Assembly (NCBI GenBank): GCA_001783355.1
Contig: MFMA01000019.1
Coordinates: 1-10,416 of the forward strand
Length of the DNA stretch: 10,416 nucleotides
Reading direction: 5' to 3'
Source: Candidatus Kaiserbacteria bacterium RIFCSPLOWO2_01_FULL_54_20
GTDB taxonomy: Bacteria; Patescibacteriota; Minisyncoccia; Phycocordibacterales; UBA2100
The notes beneath the pieces were generated by a model that worked only from the letters and a program-made list of their open reading frames with translations, was not told the origin of the DNA and ran no database searches. A program made the translations under genes and the position numbers. Positions 1 through 6,943 of the stretch are shown one piece after another. Within the stretch, counting starts at the first letter, position 1, and each line of letters begins with the position of its first letter.

Positions 1-1139
1 ACCTGTCGCTCCGACGTCGGTCCTCCAAAAAGAATAGAGACCGCTTTTCGCCCCGCCCGCTTCAGAGCACGTGTATCCGGAAGGGAGATGCCGTACTTTT
101 GGCACGACCGTTCGAGTATGTAATGAAGAATGTCCGCGTGCGTAAGTCCGACCCGTGCGCCCTGCTGAAAGAGAAAACTGTTCTGCTCCATGCCGCTTAT
201 CATATTGAAATCGCAGAACCATATTTCGCCAGATGGAAGCACAAAGCCGTCGAATCTGGCGAAGTCTTGCATGCCGAAAAGCGCGAACAATTGTTCTGCT
301 TGCGCTTGTATCTTTTCGATCGTTTCGTCAGGAAAGCGCGGCGGGCAGTGGTAGGTCACATGGCGCGACGGAAGATATTTTTTCCGGAAGCCGAATATCT
401 GGTGTTCGGAATAGTCAGTCTCTATCTCGGACGGGGGAAGCGCCACAGGCATACCAAAACGATTCTGAAGAATTATTGTCGTGAACTCTGTTCCTTCGGC
501 GAACTTCTCGACGACTACACGCGTATCCATTCGTTTCCCGAAGAGAAGACGCACTTTTTCGAGCGCTTCCTCGGGCGTGGAAACCGAGAACACGCCGATC
601 GAAGAGCCGCCGGAGGCCGGCTTCACTATGGCGCGGCGGATGCCGTGTTGCTTAAAGAAATTTTTGACAATATCTGCGTGGTCATCTCCATAGAGCTTGA
701 GAAGCACTGAGGGTAGCGTGAAAAATCCTTGCTCCCGTAGGTACTCGTTTGCGGTGAATTTATCAAAAGCTTTTTTGCATACAGTCGCACTCGACCCGAT
801 ATATGGTATGCGGTGCTTCTCAAGAAATTTCTGTATACCGCCGTCCTCGCCATATGCGCCGTGCATGACGGGAAACACTATGTCCGTATCGGCAAGTGCA
901 CGAACGAATTGGGAGGTGCTCAATTCCGCCGCTGTTTCCTTAAGCTTAAAGTCGAAATCGGACGGCGTATTGCTGTAGAGTTGCGCGCGCGAAATGCGGT
1001 AGGGCCGCTTCTCGGCATCAAGATAGAAGGGGACTATCTCGATGTCTTCGGAGCCGAGGTGATCCATCACGGAACGCGCGGAATTAAGCGAGATTCCTCG
1101 CTCTGGGGAAGGGCCGCCGCAAATGAGGGATATTTTCAT
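1..1139 (-). CDS. ddl: D-alanine--D-alanine ligase, first module of a tandem protein (3' end outside window)
   Basis: Reading leftward from ATG at 1139, 380 codons stay open to the window edge. An in-frame TAA lies 15 bases upstream of the ATG, so this start is well bounded, although no clear Shine-Dalgarno precedes it. Residues 1-345 form a complete Ddl-type ATP-grasp ligase, the cytoplasmic enzyme joining two D-Ala for peptidoglycan precursors. Visible landmarks are GGPSPERGIS (7-17, with E13), MHGAYGEDGGIQ (92-103), FDK (K127), VKPASGGSSIGV (172-183), KKY (253-255), FDG (D297), CDFN (D310, N312) and SGMEQNS (315-321). The usual EIN metal motif reads DFN, and PGMT reads SGME. After a short linker, residues 366-380 (VSILFGGPTSERQ and on) restart the Ddl N-terminal fold, so a second module probably follows. 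A D-Ala-D-X ligase specificity is possible. Ligase family call is firm; specificity is inferred. Confidence 0.9.
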   Translation of the reverse strand, partial: MKISLICGGPSPERGISLNSARSVMDHLGSEDIEIVPFYLDAEKRPYRISRAQLYSNTPSDFDFKLKETAAELSTSQFVRALADTDIVFPVMHGAYGEDGGIQKFLEKHRIPYIGSSATVCKKAFDKFTANEYLREQGFFTLPSVLLKLYGDDHADIVKNFFKQHGIRRAIVKPASGGSSIGVFSVSTPEEALEKVRLLFGKRMDTRVVVEKFAEGTEFTTIILQNRFGMPVALPPSEIETDYSEHQIFGFRKKYLPSRHVTYHCPPRFPDETIEKIQAQAEQLFALFGMQDFARFDGFVLPSGEIWFCDFNMISGMEQNSFLFQQGARVGLTHADILHYILERSCQKYGISLPDTRALKRAGRKAVSILFGGPTSERQ

Positions 1140-1261
1140 GATTCTGTAGCGAAATTAGCTATATACTTAGCGAACAAATCGACTATTATCCCCAAATAGT
1201 ATTAGACCTCGATACTTTTTGCAAGAAAACACCAACGTCTCCCGCTGTACGTTGCGTGGTC

Positions 1262-1270
1262 TGGTAGGAT
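1262..1270 (+). promoter_or_regulatory. Putative extended -10 element for the HAD gene
   Basis: TGG followed by TAGGAT (1265-1270) resembles an extended -10 box. It lies 7 bases before the ATG at 1278, so transcription would start about at that codon. No -35 box is recognisable 16-18 bases upstream. The same word TCTGGTAGRAT occurs before the gene starting at 2279. The overlapping AGGA could instead act as a ribosome binding site. Confidence 0.3.
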
Positions 1271-1970
1271 GAAGCCAATGCAGAAGAAACGTAAAGTGGC
1301 GGTTTTTGATGTAGACGGGACCATCTTCCGCTCAAGTCTCCTCATCCAACTGGTAGACAGGCTCATCGAAGACGGAGCATTCCCGAAAGAAGCGCGGAAA
1401 GTATATGCCAGAGAATACGAGAAGTGGCTCAACCGAGAGGGAGACTATCAGGAATATATTCACGCCGTTGTACTGGCGTTCAATAAATATCTGAAAGGCG
1501 TTCACTACGGGGCGCTCGCCGACGCCGCCGAGGAGGTAGTGGAAGAGCAATGGAAACGCGTCTATCGCTACACACGCGATCTTTTAAAGGATTTGAAGAG
1601 ACGCGACTACTACCTTCTTGCGGTATCTCATTCGCCGAAAACGGTACTCGATAAATTCTGTCCTCGAATGGGATTCGACAAAGCGTACGGTATCGTTTAC
1701 GAGATCGGTCCGCAGGAATGCTTTACGGGCAATATGCTGGAGCAACACCTCATCCTTAATAAAGCCGCCATTTTGAAACGGGCTGCCGAGAAGGAGAACC
1801 TTACCCTTGCGCACTCGATCGGGGTGGGCGACACGGAGACAGATATTTCATTTTTGGAAATGGTCGCGCAGCCCATCTGCTTCAATCCGAATTCAAAACT
1901 CTTTACCTACGCGAAGCGCATGAAGTGGAAGGTGGTGGTCGAACGGAAGGATGTGGTGTATGAGCTTTAG
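1269..1970 (+). CDS. HAD-superfamily phosphatase, SerB/HAD-IB-like
   Basis: The 233-residue protein shows all four HAD motifs: FDVDGT (D14 nucleophile, D16 acid/base), Ser120 in AVSHS, Lys165 or Lys170 in the segment NKAAILKR, and GDTETD (D188, D192) for magnesium. A helical cap of about 90 residues sits between motifs I and II, as in HAD-IB enzymes related to phosphoserine phosphatase. It should be a soluble phosphomonoesterase. The substrate cannot be read from sequence; serine biosynthesis, glycerol phosphate or a housekeeping role are all possible, and no pathway neighbour helps. ATG 1269 gives the longest frame, but the ATG at 1278 (MQKKRK) is at least as likely: an AGGA lies 8 bases before it, and the -10-like TAGGAT at 1265-1270 would place the transcript start almost on it. 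The gene diverges from the ligase gene across a 129-base gap and ends with TAG. Confidence 0.85.
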   Translation: MKPMQKKRKVAVFDVDGTIFRSSLLIQLVDRLIEDGAFPKEARKVYAREYEKWLNREGDYQEYIHAVVLAFNKYLKGVHYGALADAAEEVVEEQWKRVYRYTRDLLKDLKRRDYYLLAVSHSPKTVLDKFCPRMGFDKAYGIVYEIGPQECFTGNMLEQHLILNKAAILKRAAEKENLTLAHSIGVGDTETDISFLEMVAQPICFNPNSKLFTYAKRMKWKVVVERKDVVYEL

Positions 1971-2009
1971 TATTAGTCGCAACGGCCTATGCATTCTCGG
2001 AGCACGGAT

Positions 2010-2027
2010 AATTTTCTGCTGAAAATT
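2010..2027. repeat. Inverted repeat, 7-bp arms
   Basis: AATTTTC and GAAAATT flank a TGCT loop, 40 bases past the HAD stop codon. The arms are AT-rich and no T-run follows, so it is a poor intrinsic terminator. It directly abuts the GC-rich patch. Confidence 0.45.
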
Positions 2028-2117
2028 TCCTCCCGCTCGGGCCGTCGCCCTGCGCGAGACCCTCGCTCGGCACTACCCCGCGCTCCTTAAAGCGTTAGGT
2101 GGAGTTGTTTGTAAGTG

Positions 2118-2151
2118 TTCCTAAGACTAATCGGTCGGAGAAAGTTAGGAA
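2118..2151. repeat. Hairpin 1: 7-bp stem with 20-base loop
   Basis: TTCCTAA (2118-2124) pairs perfectly with TTAGGAA (2145-2151). Three further outer pairs are possible on the + strand if G-U is allowed. The loop of 20 bases is larger than in a terminator. It is followed after four bases by a second hairpin, which suggests a folded RNA element rather than chance. Confidence 0.45.
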
Positions 2152-2155
2152 TATG

Positions 2156-2176
2156 CAGTGAGATGTTATCTCACTG
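2156..2176. repeat. Hairpin 2: 9-bp stem with 3-base loop
   Basis: CAGTGAGAT (2156-2164) and ATCTCACTG (2168-2176) are perfect complements around a GTT loop. The sequence after it is not T-rich on the + strand (TTATAG), although a TTTTT occurs at 2193-2197. It could be part of a small RNA, a regulator-binding palindrome, or a bidirectional structure. Confidence 0.5.
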
Positions 2177-2263
2177 TTATAGAACAAAGAGCTTTTTGAA
2201 AGGCGTAAATTTTAGGTCACGCGCGACGGGCTTATTCTCAAGGAGAAAGGGAAGTGGCGAATC

Positions 2264-2272
2264 TGGTAGAAT
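2264..2272 (+). promoter_or_regulatory. Putative extended -10 element, leaderless start
   Basis: TGG followed by TAGAAT (2267-2272, five of six matches to TATAAT) lies six bases before ATG 2279. This would start the transcript at the start codon. No -35 box is recognisable, which an extended -10 can tolerate. No Shine-Dalgarno is present between it and the ATG. Confidence 0.35.
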
Positions 2273-2278
2273 CCACCT

Positions 2279-2926
2279 ATGTCCCTGAACGTATTAAAGC
2301 GGCCAGAAAAACTTGCTCCAGAAAACGGTGTGTACAAAAAAGATGGAAAATGGCTCATGCGTTTTGATAATAGGTCAGACGGTGCCGAGATTCCAGCGGA
2401 AGTTGCGCATGTGGTCAGCGCGGCACTAAAAGCAGAGCGTTTTGCGGCTCAAGAAGGGACTACAGAGCAAGGAAAAAAGTTTTACCAAAAGATGCGCGGG
2501 GCGCGTGCTCACATAAACTGCCACGAGACCGCCTTGTACGCAGTTGGTCTTATACATCAGGGAGATCCCAAGGGTCTAGACTATGATTTCGGACTTTTCC
2601 CCCTTGAGAGCTACAAAACATACTCTTCTGCAGGAAAGCTAGCAAAATACGTTCGCGGCGCATTAGGTAAATCGTTCGGAGTCATACAAAAAGCGCATGA
2701 CTGGTCTGTCACTCACACACTTCTTGCCGGTCTCGATTCCTTGGAAAGATGTGTATGTTTCGAAAAAGAGGGACATGGCCTATCTTGGCAGATCCTCCCA
2801 TTGGAAGAGATTTATCGACGCAGTTCTTCAGACGCGCGATGGGCAGCCGGTTCTATCGATTCGATAATGCAAAGTGAAGCGGCGAAAGGCATCCGGACCT
2901 ATTTAGACAAATGGCCCAAAATTTAG
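2279..2926 (+). CDS. Hypothetical protein with possible Cys-His papain/NlpC-like hydrolase fold
   Basis: I do not recognise this 215-residue protein as a named family. It has no signal peptide or membrane segment, so it should be cytoplasmic. The centre reads INCHETALYAVG (Cys81 at the head of a likely helix). Further on are VTHTLLAG (His146), CVCF (Cys158, Cys160) and GHGLSWQILPLEEIY (His166). A Cys at a helix start followed by a His on a later beta strand is the layout of papain-fold peptidases and amidases such as NlpC/P60 or transglutaminase-like proteins. This is an inference from spacing, not a family match. The start at 2279 is supported by a -10-like TAGAAT six bases upstream. Its TAG stop overlaps the TAA stop of rnj on the other strand by four bases, leaving no room for a terminator. 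Confidence 0.7.
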   Translation: MSLNVLKRPEKLAPENGVYKKDGKWLMRFDNRSDGAEIPAEVAHVVSAALKAERFAAQEGTTEQGKKFYQKMRGARAHINCHETALYAVGLIHQGDPKGLDYDFGLFPLESYKTYSSAGKLAKYVRGALGKSFGVIQKAHDWSVTHTLLAGLDSLERCVCFEKEGHGLSWQILPLEEIYRRSSSDARWAAGSIDSIMQSEAAKGIRTYLDKWPKI

Positions 2927-4842
2927 ACGCTCACGATCACTGGGATAACGATCGGCCTCTTAAGAGTTCTCTGCAAAAGGAAGCGGGCGACGCTTTCGGC
3001 AAGGTCGTCGCGGGCGGCGTCGAGATCGGCCGCGCGAGGGTTCCTCATCGAGACCTCGACGCTCTTTCGTATGATGAGCCGCGTCTGGTCCATGAGTTCT
3101 TTGTTGTCGCGCAGATAGACGAATCCGCGCGAGATGATGTCGGGAGATTTATGGAGCTTGCCAGTGCGGCGGTCGACCGTTGCGACAACGACGCAGAACC
3201 CCTCTTGCCCGAGCGCCTTTCTGTCGCGCATCAAGACGTCCGAGAGTTCGGTCACGGTGTGGCCCTCAACGACTCGTAGCCCTGACGGGGCCTTCACCGA
3301 CAACTTGGTCATCTTCTCTCCTTTCTGTATCTCAATTATCGAGCCGTTGTCTGGGATAGCAACGTTCTTTGGAGCGACGCCTTCCTGTATCGCGAGGTCG
3401 GCGTGTACACGGAGCATGTAGTGATAGCCGTGGACGGGAATAAAGAATTTCGGTTTTATCTGGCGGTGTATCCACGCCGCTTCTTCGCGATTGCCGTGGC
3501 CGGATGCATGCACATCGCTCGCGTGATAGGTGATAATGTGCGCGCCCTGGCGTGAGAGGTTGTCTTTCAGTTTTTGAACGGCGCGCTCGTTGCCCGGAAT
3601 GACGGACGAAGAAAGAACGACCGTATCGCTCAGCGTGAGCCGGATGTATTTGTGCGTTTTGTTGCCGATGCGCGCGAGCGAGGCGAATTCGTCGCCCTGG
3701 GCGCCTGTCGCGAGAATGATGATCCTCTCTGGCGGGTACTGACCCATGTTTTCCACTGCGACGACCGTATCGTCTTTGTATTTGATCAGGCCGATCTCGC
3801 GCGCAATCTCGATGTTCGTGCGCATCGAGCGTCCGTCGATGACGATCTTCTTACCGTATTGTTCCGCAAAGTGCACAACGCGAATCAAGCGCTCGAGGTG
3901 CGAGGCGAACATGGCGACCACGAGCCTGCCTTTTGAATCTCTGATGATGTTCTCAAGCGTGCGATACACGGTCGATTCGGGGATAGAGAATCCCGGCTGC
4001 CATACGTTCGTCGAGTCCATGAGAAGCGCCAAGACGTTCCGCTTCTGGAATATGGAGTATTCCTGGTGCTCTTCTTCGGAAGGTTCTCCGTTCTCATGGT
4101 CGAGTTTGATATCGCCAGTGAAGACCACGTCGCCCCACGGAGTTTCCAAGATAATGCCCATCGAGTCGGGAACAGTGTGCGTGACGTTGAAAAAGCGAAT
4201 TGTGGCGTTCCCAAGCTTTATCGCTTCGTCCATCTCGACTTCTCGTATCTGTAGCTGCGAGCCTTGCACGAATTCCTCCTGGCGTTTCTTTATCATCATT
4301 CCCGTGAGTTTTCGGGTGTAGATGACCGGGTTTCCTATCCTGTCCATGATGTAAGGAATTCCTCCGATGTGGTCGAGGTGGCCGTGAGAAATAATAAGCC
4401 CACGGATGCGATCGCGACGCTCTTCTAGGTATCCGGTGTTCGGGAGGATGTAGTCGATGCCCGGCGTTTCTTCCTCGCGGAACTGGAACCCGCAATCGAG
4501 AATGAAAATGTCGCCGCCGAATTCGACAGCAGTCATGTTGCGGCCGATCTCCTCAACGCCGCCGAGTGGAATGATGCGGACCGACTCGGCACTAGGTTCC
4601 GGTATCAAAGGGGAAGGGGTGCGCGCACTTCCCGGATGATGTTCAACACGTGCTCTGCCGGGTCGTCTCGGATGCGCAGAGCGCATTCCGCCGCGCCATC
4701 CACCGGGTCGGCTTCCGCCACGGCCACCTTCCCTGCGGGCAGGATTCCGGCGCGGCGCTCCGCCTTGCTCTCGCCCCTGCGGCGGTCGAGACGGCCCTTG
4801 CGGACCTTGATTTGATGATTGATTTGGTAGATTGGAGTTCAT
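2923..4842 (-). CDS. rnj: Ribonuclease J
   Basis: This 639-residue metallo-beta-lactamase/beta-CASP nuclease should cut and trim RNA from 5' ends, acting in mRNA decay and rRNA maturation. The metal site is complete: HGHLDH (153-158), His222 in THTVPDS, Asp244 in GDIK, and His471 in PVHGYH. The beta-CASP part is seen in ATGAQGDEFASLARI (378-392) and HASGHG (445-450), and a C-terminal domain follows (about 520-639). Usual family members have about 555 residues. The extra length is a disordered head of about 85 residues, rich in Arg, Gly, Pro and Gln, which probably binds RNA or partners. ATG 4842 lies two bases after the stop of the upstream solute-binding gene, which supports this start and implies translational coupling. 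The 3' end overlaps the convergent gene by four bases. Confidence 0.95.
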   Translation of the reverse strand: MNSNLPNQSSNQGPQGPSRPPQGREQGGAPRRNPARREGGRGGSRPGGWRGGMRSAHPRRPGRARVEHHPGSARTPSPLIPEPSAESVRIIPLGGVEEIGRNMTAVEFGGDIFILDCGFQFREEETPGIDYILPNTGYLEERRDRIRGLIISHGHLDHIGGIPYIMDRIGNPVIYTRKLTGMMIKKRQEEFVQGSQLQIREVEMDEAIKLGNATIRFFNVTHTVPDSMGIILETPWGDVVFTGDIKLDHENGEPSEEEHQEYSIFQKRNVLALLMDSTNVWQPGFSIPESTVYRTLENIIRDSKGRLVVAMFASHLERLIRVVHFAEQYGKKIVIDGRSMRTNIEIAREIGLIKYKDDTVVAVENMGQYPPERIIILATGAQGDEFASLARIGNKTHKYIRLTLSDTVVLSSSVIPGNERAVQKLKDNLSRQGAHIITYHASDVHASGHGNREEAAWIHRQIKPKFFIPVHGYHYMLRVHADLAIQEGVAPKNVAIPDNGSIIEIQKGEKMTKLSVKAPSGLRVVEGHTVTELSDVLMRDRKALGQEGFCVVVATVDRRTGKLHKSPDIISRGFVYLRDNKELMDQTRLIIRKSVEVSMRNPRAADLDAARDDLAESVARFLLQRTLKRPIVIPVIVSV

Positions 4843-4844
4843 AG

Positions 4845-6647
4845 TTACTCTTCGTTCTTATCTGTGAAGATGTTCCACACACGTTCCGTGTCGGTGTACC
4901 ACTGATGAACGTTCAAGAAGCGGTCCGAGGCCCCAGTGAGCGCCCCGAGCTCCACGCCGTAGAGGTCGTTTGGGACTACGTAGATGAATTTCGGCGCGTA
5001 GAGAAAGATCGCCGGCTGATCTTCAGCGATGTACTCTACGAATTTTTCATACAATTTTTCCCGCTCCCGCCTGTTCGTCGTGGCGCGTGCTTTTGCAAGC
5101 AGGCTGTCGACCTTCGCGTTCGTGTAGAGGGCAATGTTGAGCCCGGGATCGTTCCTTTGCGATGAGTGCCAAAAGGCGAACAGGTCGAGCGCACGACCGA
5201 CGACTTCTCCGAAAAGCAAAGCCTCATAGTTCCGTGGTCTAAGAAGGACGGAGTTCAACTCCGCTATCGGATACACGTGCACATCCACCTTGATGCCCGC
5301 CTCACGCCAGGCCGCCGCGACCGCCTCCGCGGTTGCGGCAAGCTCCGGCTCGTCGACAGTTGCAAGCGTGAATTCGAGAGTGGCGCCTTTCTTTTTCCAA
5401 ACCTTGTCTTTTTCATCGAACTTCCATCCGTTGCGCGAAAGTATGGCCCTCGCACGCTCGCTGTTACCCACCTCGGGTTCACTCGCATGTGTTTCCTCCA
5501 TCGTCTCTGGAGTCGCCGGCCGCACTGTTCCCAGGATACCTGGCGGAATGGGACTTTCGAGTACGGCCCCATATCCACTAAAAACATCATCGACGATCTT
5601 TTGCTTGTCGAGTGCCGCATCGAGCGCGGCACGGACCGCCGCGTCCGCAAAAGCCGTATTTTTGTTCTGGTTCAGGAAGACTCCGAACGTGCGCGGAAGA
5701 GGAACTTGTACCATACGAGGATCTCTACGCGATATTTTATCGATCTGCGATGGAGATATTCCGGCGAGCATGTCGATGCGTCTCGCATTGAATGCCTCGA
5801 TGAGGTCGTCTTCGTTCGAATAAAAATTGAAACGGAGTTTATTGACGTACGCTTGTCCTAGCGCGAAATCTTTGAACGATGCGAGTTCATAGTATGTTGC
5901 CGAACCCGTCGAATTAATATCAAAGTTCTTGACCTTATACGGACCGCTTCCCACCGGACGTGTGTTTAGAGGGGTGAACGGGAACTCTTCCGCGGACACG
6001 GTTTCCCAAAGATGTTTGGGCAGGATCCCGAGCGTGGCGTTATCAAGGAACGGAGCATATGCGTGCGGGAGTGTGAAAGTAACGGTGCGCGGATCCGGAG
6101 CCGATACTGACACCCCTTCCCAATCGGCACGTCGGTAGCTTTTGATATCAGGGTTTTGTGCCCGCTGGATTGTAAAAAGCACGTCCGCCGATGTAAGAGG
6201 AGTTCCGTCGTGGAATGTCAGGTTGGGGCGGAGCATGAAGGTGTAGGTCGTTCCGTCATCCGACACCTCGAATCGTTCAGAGAGATCGGGAATGAGGCTC
6301 CCGTCGGGCATTGCGCGCATGAGGCCCGAATACACCAAGGCGGTGATGTCTTTGTCTCCACCGGAGAGCGAAAGGAGCGGGTTAAGAAAACGCACCGGCC
6401 CAACGACGCCTTCGGTAAGAGATCCGCCGCGGGATGGAACCGTCACGGAAGCGAGTGCATTGGCGCCTGTGATAAGGGCAAGTGTCGAGAGGGAGAGGAT
6501 GGTCGTCAGTGTATAGAGAACAAGACGCTCGCCGGGCGAGAACGACCGGAGGGCGTTCTCCAGCATAGAAAAATGCGGGACGATCCTTTTTTTCGTGAGC
6601 GTCGTTGTTATATCTCCAGTTTTTTCAGAATATGAATCGAAATCCAT
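4845..6647 (-). CDS. ABC transporter solute-binding protein family 5 (oligopeptide type), membrane-anchored
   Basis: The 600-residue protein has the family 5 (DppA/OppA-like) layout: GGSLTEG and RFLNPLLS (74-93), LVYSGLM (104-110), a YTFMLRPNLTFHDGTPLTSADV segment shortly after, and a late family-typical region ending with YVVPNDLYGVELG. It should capture peptides or similar oligomers outside the membrane. About 41 residues of charged N-terminus precede one hydrophobic segment (about 42-66) with no lipobox Cys, so it is probably held by an uncleaved signal anchor rather than by lipid. A cleavage site after ANALA is possible. No permease or ATPase gene is in the window. It sits between secG (55-base gap) and rnj (2-base gap), all on one strand, so the three are probably cotranscribed. 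No Shine-Dalgarno precedes ATG 6647; a small hairpin ends one base before it. Confidence 0.9.
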   Translation of the reverse strand: MDFDSYSEKTGDITTTLTKKRIVPHFSMLENALRSFSPGERLVLYTLTTILSLSTLALITGANALASVTVPSRGGSLTEGVVGPVRFLNPLLSLSGGDKDITALVYSGLMRAMPDGSLIPDLSERFEVSDDGTTYTFMLRPNLTFHDGTPLTSADVLFTIQRAQNPDIKSYRRADWEGVSVSAPDPRTVTFTLPHAYAPFLDNATLGILPKHLWETVSAEEFPFTPLNTRPVGSGPYKVKNFDINSTGSATYYELASFKDFALGQAYVNKLRFNFYSNEDDLIEAFNARRIDMLAGISPSQIDKISRRDPRMVQVPLPRTFGVFLNQNKNTAFADAAVRAALDAALDKQKIVDDVFSGYGAVLESPIPPGILGTVRPATPETMEETHASEPEVGNSERARAILSRNGWKFDEKDKVWKKKGATLEFTLATVDEPELAATAEAVAAAWREAGIKVDVHVYPIAELNSVLLRPRNYEALLFGEVVGRALDLFAFWHSSQRNDPGLNIALYTNAKVDSLLAKARATTNRREREKLYEKFVEYIAEDQPAIFLYAPKFIYVVPNDLYGVELGALTGASDRFLNVHQWYTDTERVWNIFTDKNEE

Positions 6648-6648
6648 T

Positions 6649-6662
6649 GCGCAAATGTGCGC
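6649..6662. repeat. Small hairpin next to the solute-binding protein start
   Basis: GCGCA (6649-6653) and TGCGC (6658-6662) form a perfect 5-bp stem with a 4-base loop, one base upstream of the start codon on the minus strand. In the secG-proximal transcript it could limit ribosome access. It may also be chance in a GC-rich spacer. Confidence 0.3.
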
Positions 6663-6702
6663 CGCGCGCGACTGCCATTTTTGGGGGCGCTACGCGAAGC
6701 CG

Positions 6703-6936
6703 TTAGCTTATTACTAAATTAATTAGTGCCGATAGGGCGAAGAGAATACCGAGGACGATCGTAGCATGGAAAAGCGTCTTCTCCAAACCACGCCGAGTGT
6801 GGAAACCGGACGAGAAGTTGTCGGCGCCGAACGCTCCGCCCAAAGATGCGCCGGTACGCTGCAGCACGATAGCTACGATCAAGAGTATCGAAAGCCCTAT
6901 CTGCACGTATGGCAGAGCCGTTTGGAGAAAAACCAT
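6703..6936 (-). CDS. secG: Preprotein translocase subunit SecG
   Basis: The 77-residue protein has the SecG pattern: a first membrane segment (about 10-26), the conserved loop QRTGASLGGAFGADN (26-40) with FSSGFHTRRGLEK, and a second membrane segment (about 54-76). SecG assists the SecYEG channel during export. Its length matches the family. It starts at ATG 6936 and ends with TAA, and is the first gene of the minus-strand secG / solute-binding protein / rnj cluster. A promoter-like pair of boxes sits directly upstream, with the -10 box seven bases before the ATG, so the mRNA may be leaderless. The gene diverges from groES across 167 bases. Confidence 0.93.
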   Translation of the reverse strand: MVFLQTALPYVQIGLSILLIVAIVLQRTGASLGGAFGADNFSSGFHTRRGLEKTLFHATIVLGILFALSALINLVIS

Positions 6937-6943
6937 CCGCTTG

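Larger units (their letters stand above)
1971..2278. other. 308-base intergenic region with GC-rich patch and hairpins
   Basis: No credible coding frame was found. The first part (about 2028-2098) is GC-rich and contains CTCCCGCTCG (2030-2039) and ACCCTCGCTCG (2059-2069), words that recur in the gap after groEL. The second part (about 2099-2220) is AT-richer and holds two neighbouring hairpins at 2118-2176. The end carries a -10-like element for the gene at 2279. There is no T-tract hairpin directly after the HAD stop, so that gene has no obvious intrinsic terminator. Confidence 0.6.

Noticed and set aside
99..710. Open frame of 203 codons on the + strand
   Set aside because: It lies wholly opposite the ligase gene, whose minus-strand frame has clear Ddl motifs. 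The + strand product has no recognisable motif.
813..1199. Open frame of 128 codons on the + strand
   Set aside because: Mostly antisense to the ligase N-terminus, with no motif and no plausible start signal.
1971..2278. tRNA or other known RNA gene in the 308-base gap
   Set aside because: No cloverleaf, T-loop GGTTCGA-type motif or CCA end was found. The two hairpins do not fit a tRNA.
5166..5861. Open frame of 231 codons on the + strand
   Set aside because: Fully antisense to the solute-binding protein gene, Arg-rich and without motifs, as expected from a GC-rich opposite strand.
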